Below are positions 38,701 to 51,100 of a DNA stretch of 64,000 bases, in pieces; position 1 is the stretch's first letter; every line of letters begins with the position of its first letter. The notes below the pieces were generated by a model. The model was not told the origin of the DNA. It was given only the letters and a program-made list of their open reading frames with translations, and did not search any database. Source of the DNA: Duganella sp. OV510 (lineage in GTDB: Bacteria; Pseudomonadota; Gammaproteobacteria; Burkholderiales; Burkholderiaceae_D); assembly GCF_900100205.1 (NCBI RefSeq), contig NZ_FNEQ01000014.1, positions 1-64,000 of the forward strand. Direction: 5' to 3'. Position numbers and translations under genes: made by a program.

Positions 38701-38997
38701 ATTCGGATTCTGCGCGATGGCCTTGCGCAGCACCACCTCGGCGCCGGGATCGTCGCCGGAATTCGACAGCACCACGGCCAGGTTGAAGCAGGCCGCATAC
38801 ATCAGCGGCGACGGCGTGTGCTCGATCCAGGTGCGGTAGAGCGCGATGGCGGCCGGCAACTGGCCACTTTCCTGCAGCACGGCAGCGGCGCCGAACAGGT
38901 CCGGAATGGACAACTGGCCGTTGGCGGCCATGGCCATGACAGTGCCCAGCGGGCTGTTATCGGTAGGAGCGGGTGCTGCGGGTACTTGAGCGGTCAT
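35791..38997 (-). CDS. TPR - GT41 - GT2-like - methyltransferase four-domain fusion
   Basis: The protein has 1068 residues. Its parts are: TPR-like helices (about 20-250); GT41 (about 256-600: LRIGYLSSDFCSHA, DILVDLHGL, LTYLGFPGS, FCSFNNNFK, DLFLDTFPFNAG, DALWAGLPLLTCAG); a GT2-like domain (about 637-850: IITVSYNAPDLIEAL, FLDSDVEIL); and a class I methyltransferase (about 866-1068: KIVEVGVRDGTFAKAY, GIEADPAPAQ, WVLDESLEHMNDPWNVL). I take the ATG at 38997 (MTAQVPAAP). The frame continues to 39108, but that part is encoded by the flanking palindrome. It leads the operon of GT2, FdtA, DegT and GNAT genes. Confidence 0.85.
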   Translation of the reverse strand: MTAQVPAAPAPTDNSPLGTVMAMAANGQLSIPDLFGAAAVLQESGQLPAAIALYRTWIEHTPSPLMYAACFNLAVVLSNSGDDPGAEVVLRKAIAQNPNFIEARLNLGTLLERTGRPDDALAMWKSIINDPIEPDVKANQTLYVQTLNNLGRLLEIQKRYPEAEAMLATSLGVDPQQANVMTHWVHLRQKQCEWPVYAGLENISLATMMEGTSALAMLSASADPAQQLAAAKRFVNEKINAAVAPLTGQHGYGHQRLRIGYLSSDFCSHAVSILTAELYELHDRSKFEVYAFSWSREDGSPIRARVVKAMDHYIRIDKMTDEQAARTIRAHEIDILVDLHGLTLGARPQIIAYRPAPVQLTYLGFPGSTALPGIDYVISDEFLITPEMEPFFTEKPLHLQDCFQINDRQRAIAPTPTRASVNLPDDAFVFCSFNNNFKFTPDLFSVWMNILRRVPNSVLWLVADYPEVRENLFRHAEQAGIDRNRIIFNSRAVPAEYLARYQLADLFLDTFPFNAGTTASDALWAGLPLLTCAGQTFSSRMAGSLLRAVDLPQLITHSFEDYEEKAVELANNPARIASMKRQLMANRLTCALFDSPRFVRNMEAALQKVAKPAAPRLAAPEHAVRPQEPSQPAEPARIDQIPIITVSYNAPDLIEALLRTLRQFYSNRVYVIDGSNPDVAEQIRAITDSHDNVEFIPFGYNIHHGPGLAWAINHLGLSGEVLFLDSDVEILKAGFLESLHEHLRPGMYGVGNTQLVNEQGYDRPQDGAVRYLHPACMLTNIEVVRQWPLPIKHGAPLIPTMLAIHAAGAHDLIGLVPWVHDDFAKEPKRHFIKHDWQGTVIRTGGYHYDLPSSTTTVNADLLHFMPLDARKIVEVGVRDGTFAKAYKQRNAICNYTGIEADPAPAQAARPHCDFVFNDDIEHAGPEFWDHVRNADTWVLDESLEHMNDPWNVLQKIRTNIAPGGKIVATIRNFQHWSIQARLNAGDIRYGSQGLEKQRKRIFTRGAMLEMFQQAGFQISGGSARIIDEPAREKYLPAIRLMAGASGLDPVVAVEDALPWQYIVTAVAA

Positions 38998-39081
38998 AGC
39001 AGAGCGTAAAGTTGTTTCAGTCCGATCCCTATCATACCTTTTTGTCGCAGGATAAGGGGCAACTTTTGGCTCTGGAGCAAG

Positions 39082-39158
39082 ACCCAAAACCGGGGTCAGT
39101 TCTGCCAAACGTACACGAGCTCATGTACATTTGGCAGAACTGACCCCAGGTTTTGGGT
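39082..39158. repeat. Dispersed 60-bp palindrome, copy 2
   Basis: This has the same core as copy 1 (39090-39150) with one extra A in the right arm. The flanks ACCCAAAACC and GGTTTTGGGT pair and lengthen the stem. It lies between the giant octad gene's stop and the start of the GT41 fusion, both on the minus strand, so it would attenuate or end giant-gene transcripts. Confidence 0.9.
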
Positions 39159-39165
39159 TTGTTGC

Positions 39166-42100
39166 TTAACGTTTAGGCACGCTGAACCAGTTTTGCGCGG
39201 GTTCTTCGAACGCTGGCTTGTTGCTTAGCGGTGCCGTTGCGCCTTGCAGGCCTTGGCTGGCGCGGTAGTGCTTGAGGGCGTCGGCCATTGCCAGGGCTGG
39301 CGCGGATTCGGCTACCGTAGCGGTGGCAGCCGGGTTCAGCGTCAGCGCTGGCTGTTGCGTTTGCGCCGCAGGGGCCGCGCCGTAACTGCCGATGGCGTTG
39401 CTCAGGCCACTGACTTGCTGTTGCAGCGAGGAAGTGGACGTTGCTTTCTGTGCCAGGAACCAGGCGTCGGCGCTCTGGTGCTCGCTGCCGTCGGTGCTGG
39501 TGTAGCTGCCGGTCAGGCCGATCAGGTTGCCGTTTTGCTGGATCAGGGTGCTGCTGGCTTTGACGCCGATCGCGGCGATGCCTAGCTGTTCCAGCGTCTT
39601 CAGCTCGTCCGCCTGGCTGACGCCATCGGAATTGCCGTCCACCCATACGCGCAACGCTGCGTAGGCGCTGTCGGCGGCGGTGATCTGGCCGTCGCCGTTA
39701 GTGTCCAGCTCGCGCAGCGCGGCGTAGCCGTCCCTGGCTTTGCTGCCGTCGGCCAGCGTGGTACCGCTGCCGAACAGCTCGCCACCGTCGTTGATGACGC
39801 CGTCGCCGTTGCGGTCCAGGGCCAGCAGGCCGTCGTGGGCGTCTACCCAGCCGGTCTGTACCTTGCTGCCGTCGGCGCGGATGTCGAACTGCACGCCAGC
39901 GGTGATGCTGAGCGTCTGCACGCCGTTGCCGTCGAGGTCGAGGATCAGCGGCGTCGCGTAGTTGACCGAGGCCGAGTTCAGTGCCATGGTCTGCGCCACC
40001 GACATCGCCGCTACCTGGCCGGCGCTGAAGGCGTCGGCTTGCGCCACGCTCAGCGCGCTGAGGCCGGCCGTGGCCAGTACCGCGACCTGGTTGGTGCCCA
40101 GCGCTTGCAGCTGGGCGTTGGTGAAGACGATCAGCTGGCTGGTCTTCAGGCCCGCTGCCTGGTCGGTGCTCAGACCGGCGATCTGGTCGGTCGACAGGTA
40201 GCCGATCTGCGCATTGGTCAGCGCGCCGAACTGGCTGGTGCTCAACGCACCCAGCTGGTCGGTGCTGAAGCCGTAGATCTGCGTTGCGTCCAGCGCGCCC
40301 AGCTGGGCGTTCTTCAGCGCCGCCATCTGGGTGGTGGTCAGCGCGCCCGCCTGCGGCGTGGTCAGCGCAGTCAGCTGGGTGTTCGACAGGGTCTGGATCT
40401 GCGCGGTGGTCAGCGCCTGCAGCTGGTCGCTGCCCAGCACGCCGACCTGGTCGATGGTCAGCGCGGTGATCTGGCTCAGCTTGATCGAGGCGATCTGCTC
40501 GGTCGACAGCGCCTGCACCTGGGTGTTGGACAGCGCCGCCAGTTGGGTGGTGGTCAGGTAGCCGATCTGCGTGGTACGCAGCGCCACGATCTGGCTGGTG
40601 CTGAAGGCGAACAGCTGGTCGGCGGTCATCGCGCCCAGCTGCGCGCTGGTCAGCGCCTGTACCTGTTCGGTGTTGATGCCATGCAGCTGGCTGACGCTCA
40701 GGCTGGCGATCTGCACCGTGCCGAGTGCGGCGATGGTGGCGGTGCTCAGCACGCCCAGCTGGTCGGTCGACAGCGTGGTCACTGCCGCTACGCTCAGCGC
40801 GTTGGCCTGCTGCGTGCTCAGCGCCTGCAACTGGTCGCTGGTGAAGACGCTGATCTGGCCGCCGTCGATGGCGGCGATCTGCGCGGTTTTCAGGCCGCGT
40901 ACCTGGGCGGTGGTCAGCGCCACCGTCTGGTCGGTCGACAGGCCGATGAACTGGCCGGCACTCAGCGCGGCGACGTCTTGCGTGTCAAGCGCGGCGATCT
41001 GATCGGTGTTCATCGCGGCCAGCTGGTCGGCGCTGAGCGCCGGCATCTGCGCGGTGGACAGGCCGGTCATCTGCGACGGCAACAGCGCGGCGATCTGGTC
41101 GGTGCCCAGCGCGCTGGCTTGCAACGAGGTCAGCGCGGCGATCTGCGCGGTGCGCAGTGCCTGCAACTGGGTGTTGGTCAGCGCCGCCAGGTTGTCCAGC
41201 GTCAGGCCGTAAGCCAGCTGGGCGGTGGTCAGTGCGCTGATGTGATCGGTATCCAGCGCCGCCAGTTGCGCGCTGGCCAGGCCGTTGGCCAGCTGGCTGG
41301 TGCCCAGCGCGGCGAACTGCGTGGTGCCCAGCGCGTTCAGTTGGTCGGAACCCAGCGCGCCGAGCTGGGCGGCACTGAGGGCGTTCAGCTGGCGGGTGCT
41401 GAGGGCGTTGACGTCGATGGTTTCCAGCGCCGCCACCTGCTCATTGCTGAGCGCGGCGATCTGCTGGGTGGTCAGCGTTGCGGCCTGGTCGCTGGTCAGC
41501 GCGACGATCTGGTCGGTGCCCAGCACCTGCACTTGCAGCGTGCCCAGCGCGGCCGACTGCGCGGTGCGCAGTGCGGCGATCTGGTCGGTGGTCAGCGCGG
41601 CGACCGCGATGCCGAGGCCGGCCACCAGCTGACTGGTGGTCAGCGTGCTGATGTGGGCGCTGTCCAGCGTTACCAGCTGGTCGGTGGTCAGGCCCAGGCT
41701 CAGCTGGTTGGTGGTCAGCGCGGCGAATTCGGCGGTGGTCAGGCTGTTCAGTTGCAGGCTCGCCAACGCGGCCACCTGCTCGATGGTCAGCGCCTGGATC
41801 TGGCGCGTGCTGAACGACGACAGGTCCACGGTTTCCAGCGCCACCACCTGGTCGGTGGTCAGCGCGGCAACCTGCTGCGTAGTCAGCGTGGCGGCCTGCG
41901 CGGTGGTCAGCGCGACCACCTGGTCGGTGCTCAGCGCCGCCACTTGCAGCGTTGCCAGCGCGGCCGATTGCGCGGTGCGCAGCGCGGCGATCTGGTCGGT
42001 GCCAAGGGCGGCGATGCTGTCGGCGCTCAGGCCGTAGGCAAGCTGCGCGGTGGTCAGCGCGCTGATGTGATTGGTGTCCAGCGCCACCAGTTGCTGCGTG

Positions 42101-45100
42101 CCGAGGCCGTTGATCAGCTGGCTGGTGGTCAGCGCCGCCAGCTGGGCGGTGGTCAGGCCGTTCAGCTGGTCGGTGCCGAGCACGGCAAGCTGGTCGCTGG
42201 TCAGGGCGACGATCTGGCGTGTGCTGAAGGCGGACAGGTCATCGGTTTCCAGCGCGATGACCTGGTCGCTGGTCAATGCGGCGACCTGGCGGGTGGCCAG
42301 CGCTGCCGCTTGCGCGGTGGTCAGCGCGACGATCTGGTCGGTGTTCAGTCCGGCGCTGAGCTGGTCGGTGGTTAGCGTGCTGATCTGCGCGGTCGACAGC
42401 GTTGCCAGCTGGTCGGTCAGCAGCGCCTGCAACTGGTCGGTCGACAGCTGGGTGAACTGGGCCGTGGTGAGCGCGGCCAGATCGGCGGTTTCCAGCGCGA
42501 CGATCTGATCGGTCAGCAGCGCGTTCAGCTGCGTGCTGGTCAGCGCGCGCACCTGTTGCGTGGCCAGTGCGACGATCTGGTCGGTGGACAGCGCGCCGAT
42601 CTGGTCGGATTGCAGGTTGCGGATGGCGTTGGTGTTGATGACGCTGAACTGGTCGGTGTTCAGCGCCGCCAGCTGGTCGGTGCTCAAGGCGTAGGCCTGG
42701 GACGAGGTCAGCGCGCCCACCTGCGCCGTATTCAGCTGGCTGAACTGCGACGCCGTCAGCGACGCCAGCATGGCCGTGGTCAGCGCGGTGAAGGCACTGG
42801 TCGACAGCGCGTTCAGCTGGGCGCTGGTCAGTGCGGCGAACTGCGCGGTGTTGAAGGCGGCCAGCTGGTTGCTGCGCAGCGCGATGAAGTCTTCGGTGCT
42901 CAGCGCGCCGACCTGGTCGGTGTTGAGCGCGCCGATTTGCGCCGAATTCAGCGTGGTGACCTGGGCGCTGGTCAATGCTTCGATGTGGTCGGTGCCCAGC
43001 GCGGCGATCTGGTCGCTGCTCAGGCCGGCCACCTGGGCGGTGGTCAGCACGTGCACGATGTCGGTGGTCAGCGCCGCGATGTTGCTGGTGGTGATGGCGG
43101 CGATCTGCGCGGTTTTCAGCAGAACGAAGTCGCGGGTCTCCAGCGCGTCCAGCTGGTCGCTGCTAAAGGCGGCGATTTGCGCGGTGCTCAGCGAGGCGGC
43201 TTGGGACGAGGTCAGCGCCACCATCTGGCTGGTGCTGATGGCGCCAAACTGCGCCGCGTTCAGCGAGGCGATCTGGTTGCTGGACAGCACGGCGAAGTTG
43301 TCGGTGCTGATGGCGGCGATCTGCTGGCTGCTCAGCGCGTTCAGCGCGCGCGTGCTCAGGCTGGTGATCTGCGTCGCGGTCAGCGCGTCGATCTGCGCGG
43401 TGGTCAGCGATTGCGCCTGCGCCGAGTTCAGCGCTTCGATCTGGTCGGTGCGCAGGTTTTGCAGCTGGTCAGGCGTCAGCGTGCTCAGCTGATCGGTGGT
43501 CAGCGCGCCGACCTGGGTGCCGCTCAGCGCTTGCAGCGCGTCGGTGCCGAGCGCCTGGAACTGGCCGGTGGTCAGCGAGGACAGCTGGCCGGTGGTGAGG
43601 CCGGCCGCCTGCTGCGTGGTCAGCGCGGCGATGTGGGCCAGGTCGAGCTGGCTGATTTGTTGCGTACTCAGCACTGCCAGCTGGCTGGTCAGCAGGGCTG
43701 CCAGGTCTTCCAGTTCCATCGCTGCCAGTTGCGACGCGCTCAGCGCGGCGATCTGCGCGGTGGCCAGTTGCACCATCTGGGCGGTGGTCAGCTCGATGAT
43801 CTGGTCGCTGCCCAGCGCGTGGAATTGCGCCGTGCTCAGGCCGTTCAACTGGGCCGAGCCCAGGCCCTGGATCTGGTGTTGCAGCAGCGCGTTCAGCTGG
43901 TCGCTGCCCAGCGCCTGCAACTGCGCGGTGCGCAGCGCGTTGATGTCCTCGGTTTCCAGCGCCTGGATCTGCGCAGTGGTCAGCAATGAAAGCTGGCTGG
44001 TGCTCAAGGCTTGCGCCTGGGCAGTGGTCAGCGCGGCGATGCGGTCCAGCGTCAGCGATTGCAGCTGGTCGGAACCGAGCGCCAGGATTTGCGCGCTGCT
44101 CAGCACGGCCAGGTCTTCCAGCGCGATGGCGCCGAGCTGGGCGGTGGTCAGCAGCGCGATCTGCGCCGTGGTCAGCATGCCGAATTGTTGCGTGGTCAGG
44201 CTGTAGATCTGGTCGCTGCCCAGCGCTTGCAACTGGGTGCTGGTCAGCGCTTGCAGCTGGGTCAGGCCCAGGCTTTGCAGCTGCGGCTCCAGCAGGGTGT
44301 TCAGTTGCTGCGTGCTCAGCGCGATGATTTGCGCGGTTTTCAGCGCGGCCAGGTCCTGGGTTTCCATTGCCTGCAGCTGGTCCGAGGTCAGCGCTTGCAA
44401 CTGGGCGCTGCTGAGTGCCTGCACCTGGGTGACGCTCAGCGAGGCGATGCGGTCCGGCGCCAGCGCCTGCAACTGGGCGGTGTCCAGCGCGGCGATCTGC
44501 GCGGTTTTCAGTGCGGCCAGGTCTTCCAGTTCAATCACGCTCAGCTGACGGGTGGTCAGCACGGCAATCAGGGCGGTCGACAGCGCCGCATATTGTTGTG
44601 TGGTCAGGGCGATGCTCTGGTCGGTGCTCAGCGACTGCAACTGGGTGCTGCTCAGCGCGTTCAGCTGGGTGACACCCAGCGATTGCACCTGCTCCGGCGC
44701 CAGTGCGTGGATCTGGTCGGTGCTGAGTACGCTGATCTGGGCGGTTTTCAATACCGCCAGGTCGTCGCTGCCCAGCGCCTGCACTTGCGCCGTGCCGAGC
44801 GCGGCAAACTGCTGGGTAGACAGGTTGCTGATCTGCGCCGAGGTCAGTGCCTGGATCTGGTCGGTGCTCAGCAGAGTGATCTGGCCGGTCGACAGCGCGG
44901 CGATCTGCGCGGTGCGCATCGCGGCCAGGTCTTCCAGTTCCAGCACTGCCAGCTGGCTGCTGCTCAGCGCGGCCACGCCGTCGGTGCTGACGGCGCCGAT
45001 CTGGCGCGTGGTCAGGGCGATCACCTGGGCGCTGTTCAGCGCGGCGATCTGGACGGTACTGAGAGCGGCGATCTGCGCCGTGGTGAGTGCCTGGATCTGG

Positions 45101-48100
45101 TCGGTGCTGAGGTTGCCCAGCGAGCCGAGCGCGGCCAGTTGCGCGGTGTTCATCGCGGCAAAGTCGTCGGCGCTCAACACCGATACCTGGTTCGAGGTCA
45201 GCGACGACAGCTGGGCGGTCGTCATGGCGCCCACCTGGTTGCTGCTCAGCGCGACGATCTGGTCGGTGCTCAGCGTCACCACCTGTTCGGTGCGCAGCGC
45301 GCCGATCTGGGCGCTGCGCAGCGCGGCGATTTCATCCGAGTTGAAGGCGGCCAACTGGCCGCTGGCCAGCGCGGCGATCTGCGCGGTGGCGAGGGTGCTG
45401 ACCTGGCGGGTGGTCAGTGCGGCGATCTGGGCGGTGAGCAGCGTCTGGAATTGCGCCGTGCTCAGCGACGACAGCTGGGCCGTGGTGACCGCCTGCAACT
45501 GGTCGGTGGTGATGGCGCCCAGCTGGTTGCTGTTCAGCACCTGCATCTGCGCGGTCTTCAGCGCGGCCAGATCCTGGGTTTCCAGCGCCTGGATCTGGCT
45601 GGTGGCCAGCGCGCCGACTTGCTGCGTGTTCAGGTTGCTGACTTGCAGCGTGCTCAGGGCGGCGATCTGCGCGCTGTTCAGCTGCACGATCTGGCTGGTG
45701 CTGAGGACGTTGATCTGGGCGGTTTTCAGTGCCGCCAGGTCTTCGGTTTCCAGCGCGGCCAGCTGGCTGTTGCTCAGCGCCTGCAACTGCGCGCTGGACA
45801 GGTTGCTGGCTTGCAGCGTGCTCAGGGCAACAATCTGCTGGCTGCCGAGCGACTGGAACTGGCTGGTGGTCAGCGCATTCAGCTGCGCCGTGTTGAGCGC
45901 GCGGAACTGGTCGCTCAGCAGCGCGTCGAGCTGGTCGCCGCTGAGGCCGCCCAGCTGGGTGGTTTTCAGCGCGGCGATATCAGCGGTGGAGAAGGTTTGC
46001 AACTGGGCCGTGCCGACAGCGCCGAGTTGCGCGCTGTTCAGGGCAGCCACTTGCGCGGTGGTCAGCGCTTCCGCCTGAGTGGTGTTCAGGCCGGCGATTT
46101 GTTGCGAGCTCAGCGCGGCAATGTGCTGCGACTTGAGCGCGCTCAGGTCCTGGCTTTCCAGCGCGTTCAGCTGGTCGCTGCCCAGCGCCGCAACTTGCTG
46201 CGTGCCGAGGTTGCTGACTTGCAGCGTGGTCAGGGCGACGATCTGCGCGCTGTTCAGCGCGGCGACCTGGCTGCTGTTCAGTGCGGCGATCTGCTGGGTC
46301 TTCAGCAGGGCCAGCATGGCGGTGCCGATGGCGACCAGCTGGGCGTTGCTGAGTTGCGGCATCTGCGCCGTGGCCAGGTTGACCAGCTGGGCGCTGCTCA
46401 GCGCCGCCAGCTGGCGCGTGGCCAGGTTTTGCAGTTGCACGCTGCTGAGCGCCTGCAATTGCGCACTGGTCAGCGCCTGCATTTGCGTGCTGCTGAGCGC
46501 ATTCAGGCTGTCGCTCGACAGGCCGATCATCTGCGCGGTGCGCAGCGCGGCCAGGTCGCGGGTTTCCAGCGCGATCACCTGGCTGGTTTCCAGCGCGTCC
46601 AGCTGGCGCGTGCTCAGCGTGGAGATTTGCAGCGTGTTGAGGGCAACGATCTGCTGGCTGGTCAGCAGGCTGACCTGTTCGGTCGACAGCGCGGCGATCT
46701 GCGCGGTACGCAGCGCGGCCAGGTCGTCGGTTTCCAGCGCGCGCAGCTGGTCGCTGTTCAGCGCAGCGATCTGGGCGGTGCCCAGGCTGCTGGCTTGCAG
46801 CGTGCTGAGGGCGGCGATCTGCGCTGTTTCCAGCGCGCGGAACTGCACGCTGCTCAGTGCGGCGATCTGGCCGGTGGACAGCGCCTGCCATTGCGCCGTG
46901 GTCAGCGCGGCCAGGCCGGCGGTGCCGAGGTTGGCGATTTGCGCGGTCAGCAGGGCGCCGATGTCGCGGGTTTCAATCGCCACCAACTGCTCGGTGGTCA
47001 GCGCGCTGGCCTGGCGGGTGCTCAGGGCGGCGATCTGCTGCGACGTCAGCGCGACGATTTGCGCGGTGCTCAGCTGGGTGATCTGGCTGGTGTTCAGTGC
47101 GGCGATCTGGGCGGTCTTCAGCGCGCCGATGTCGGCGGCATTGAGGGCGGCCAGGTGGTCGCTGGTCAGCGCGGCGATCTGGCTGGTCAGCAGGTTGCTG
47201 ACTTGCAGCGTGGTCAGCGCGGCGATCTGTTCGGAGGCCAGCGCGCGCAGCGTGTTGCTGCTGATCGCGGCCAGTTGTTGCGAGCTCAGCGCTTGTACCT
47301 GGGCGCTGCCCAGTGCGTTCAGGCTGTCGCTGCCGAGGCTGGCGAGCTGGGCGGTCTGGATGGCCACCAGGTCGCGGGTTTCAATCGCGGCGATCTGGTC
47401 GCTGTCGAGCGCGGCCAACTGGCGGCTGCTCAGCGCGGCAACCTGCTGCGAACCGAGCGCGACGATCTGCGCGGTGGTCAGCAGGCCGACCTGGGCGCTG
47501 CCGAGGGCGGCGATCTGGCTGGTTTTCAGTGCGGCCAGATCGGCTGACTCCAGCGCCTGCAACTGGTCGCTACTGAGGGAGGCGATCTGCGCGGTGGTCA
47601 GGCTGGCGGCTTGCAGCGTGTTGAGGCCGGCAATCTGCAAGGTATCCAGCGCGCGCAGCTGGTTGGTGCTGAGTGCGGCAATCTGTGCCGAGTTCAGTGC
47701 TTGCAGCTGGGCGGTGCTGAGTGCGGTCAGGTTGGCGGTGCTGATGCCGGCGATCTGCGCGGTTTGCAGCGCCGCCAGGTCGCGGGTTTCGATGGCGGCG
47801 AACTGGTCGCTGTCGAGCGCCGCCAGCTGTTTGGTGCTGAGGCCGATGAAATGCTGGGTGCCTAGCGCAACAATCTGCGCGGTGCTGAGCTGGCTGATCT
47901 GGACGGTGCTGAGGGCTGCCACCTGCGCGGTGCGCAGCGCGGCCAGGTCCCTGGTTTCCAGTGCGGCCAGCTGGTCGCTGGTCAGTGCGGCGATCTGGGC
48001 GGTGGTCAGCGTGCTGGCTTGCAAGGTGCTCAGCGCGGAGATCTGGTCGCTGCCCAGCACGCGCAGCTGGCTGGTGCTGAGGGCGCCAATCTGTGCCGTG

Positions 48101-51100
48101 GTCAGCGCCTGCAATTGCGCGGTGGTCAGCGCGGCCAGGCTGTCGCTGGACAGGCCGACGATTTGGGCGGTTTGCAGCGCCACCAGGTCGCGGGTTTCAA
48201 TCGCGGCGATCTGGTCGCTATTGAGTGCCGCCAGCTGCTTGCTGGAGAGGCCGGCGAACTGCTGGCTGCCGAGGGCGACGATTTGCGCCGTGCTCAGCAG
48301 GCCGATCTGGGCGCTGCCCAGGGCGTTCAGCTGGCTGGTTTTCAGTGCCGCCAGGTCTTGCGTTTCCAGCGCGGCCAGCTGGTCGCTGCTCAGGGCGGCG
48401 ATCTGGGCGGTGGTCAGGCTGCTGGCTTGCAGCGTGCTCAGCGCGGCGATCAGGTCGGTGCCCAGCGCTTGCAGCTGCGCGGTGTTGAGCGCGCCCAGCT
48501 GGGCGCTGTTCAAGGCCTGCAATTGTGCGGTGGTCAGGGCGTTCAGGCTGTCGCTGGACAGACCGGCGATTTGCGCCGTTTGCAGCGCCAGCAGGTCGCG
48601 GGTTTCAATCGCCGCCACCTGGTCGGACGACAGCGCGGCCAGCTGCTTGCTGCTCAGCGCCGCCACTTGTTGCGAGCTCAGCGCGACGATCAGGCTGGTG
48701 GCCAGGCTGCTGATCTGGCTGGTGCCGAGTGCCGCCACCTGGGCGGTTTTCAACACAGAAATGTCCAGCGTGCCGAGTGCGTCGATCTGGTCGGTGGTCA
48801 GCGCGGCAATCTGCTGGGTCAGCAGGCTGGCTACCTGCTGCGTGCTCAGTGCGGCAATCTGCGCGGTGTTCAACTGGCTCAGCTGCGCGGTGCCGATGGC
48901 CGCCAGTTGTTGCGACGTCAGCGTTCGCAGCTGGTTGCTGGTCAGCGCGTTCAGGTTGTCGGTGCCGAGGCCGCCGATCTGCGCGGTTTGCAGCGCCACC
49001 AGGTCGCGCGATTCGATCGCTGCGATCTGGTCGGTGGTCAGCGCGGCCAGCTGGCGCGAGCTCATGGCATTGAATTGTTGCGAGCTCAGCGCGACGATTT
49101 GCTGCGTGCTCAGCAGGCTGACCTGCTCGGTGCCCAGCGCCTGAATCTGGCGCGAGTTCAGCGCCGCCAGGTCGACGGTTTCAACCGCCAGCAGCTGGTC
49201 GCTGCCGAGCGCGGCAATCTGCGCGGTGCCCAGGTTGCTGACTTGCAGCGTGGTCAGTGCCGCCACCTGGTCGGTGCCCAGCGCCTGCACTTGCGCGGTG
49301 CTCAGCGCGACGATCTGACGGGTGGCCAAGGCGGCCAGGTGCGCCAGGTCCAGCGCCGCCACGGCATCGCTGCCGAGGGCGCCGATCTGGGCGCTGGTCA
49401 GTGCGGCCAGGTCCTGCGTTTCCAGTGCGTTCAGCTGGTCGGTCGACAGCGCCGCGATGTGGCGGGTCGACAGCTGGCTGGCTTGCAGCGTGGTCAGCGC
49501 GACGATCTGCGCGCTGGTGACGGCGGCCAGCTGGTCGGAGCTGAGTGCGTTCAGCTGGGTGGTCTTCAGCGCGGCCCAGTCGGCGGTGGTGAGTACCGCC
49601 ACTTGCTGGGTCAGCAGGTAGCCGATCTGCGCGGTGCTGAGGGCGTTGACCTGCATGGTGGTCAGCGCGCGCAGCTGGGCGCTGCTGAGCACCTGGATCT
49701 GGTCCGAGCTCAGCTGGGCAATCTGTTCGGTCTTCAGCGACGCCACTTGCGCCGGACTCAGGGTGGCGATGCTGCGCGTGCCGAGGGCCAGCAGCTGGCT
49801 GGTGCGCAGCGCGGCGAAGTCCTGGGTTTCCATCGCGGCCAGCTGTTCGGTGGACAGCGCGTTCAGCTGCGACTGGGTCAGCGCGGCGGCCTGGGCGGTG
49901 GTCAGCGCGACGATCTGGTCGGTGCTGAGGGCGGCCATCTGGTCGGAACCGATGGCGATGATCTGGCTGGTTTTCAGCGCGGCAAAGTCCTGTGTCTGCA
50001 AGGCCGCCACCTGGTCGGACGACAGCGCGGCGATTTCACGCGTGGTCAGCACGCTGGCTTGCAGCGTGCTCAGCGCAACAATCTGGTCGGTGCTCAGCGC
50101 GGCGACCTGGGCCGTGCTGAAGGAGGTCAGCACGGCGGTGGTCAGCGCGGCGAACTGCGCGGTGGTCAACGCGGCAACGGCGTCGGTGGGGAGTGCTGCC
50201 ACCTGGCGTGTTTGCAGCGCGGCCAGCGCGGCGGTTTGCAGGGCCGCAGCCTGGCTGGCGCTCAGCGCCGCCAGTTGCTGGGTGGTCAGTGTGCCGGCCT
50301 GGGCCGAAGTCAGCGCCGCCACCTGGGCGGTGCCGAGCGCGGCGATCTGGCTGGTGGACAGGGCGACGGTCTGGCTGGTTTTCAAGGCGGCCAGGTCGCG
50401 GGTTTCCAATGCCGCCAGCTGGTCGTCGGACAGGGCGGCGATTTCGCGGGTGCTCAGCGCGCCGGCCTGCAAGGTGGTCAGCGCCACGATGTGGTCGGTG
50501 CTCAGTGCGGCCAGCTGGGCGTTGGTGAGCGCGCTCAGCACGGCGGTGGTCAGCGCGGCAAACTGGCCGGTGGTCAGGGCGGCGATGGCGTCGGTGCCCA
50601 GCGCCACCACCTGGCGCGATTGCAGCGCCACCAGGTCGCGGGTTTCCAGCGCGGCCATCTGGTCGGCATTCAGCGCGGCGATTTGCTGCGTGCTCAGCGC
50701 CGCCACCTGTTGCGACGCCAGCGCGACGATCAGGCTGGTGCTCAGCGCGCTGACCTGTGCTGTGCCGAGGGCGGCGATCTGCGCGGTTTTCAGCGCGGCC
50801 AGGTCCTGCGTTTCCAGCGCATTCAATTGGTCGGACGACAGCGCGGCGATTTCGCGGGTGCTCAGCACGCCGCTTTGCGCGGTGGTCAGCGCGACGATCT
50901 GGTCGGTGGTCAGTGCCGCCACCTGGGCGTTGGTCAGCGAACTCAGCACAGTCGAGCTGAGCGCGGCGAACTGGCTGGTGGTCAGCGCGGCAATGGCGTC
51001 GGTGCTCAGCGCCACGACCTGGCGCGATTGCAGCGCGGCCAGGCCGTTGGTGCGGATGACCGCCAGCTGTTCGGCGCTCAGCGTGGCCGCTTGCAGCGTG

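Noticed and set aside
35098..39009. 1303-codon plus-strand frame
   Set aside because: It is opposite three genes with clear motifs (GT2 and GT41 fusion). Its product is a His/Arg/Val-rich shadow without domains.
38998..39108. N-terminal extension of the GT41 fusion (MAELTPV...)
   Set aside because: It is encoded by palindrome copy 2 and its flank. The internal ATG at 38997 begins normal coding sequence.
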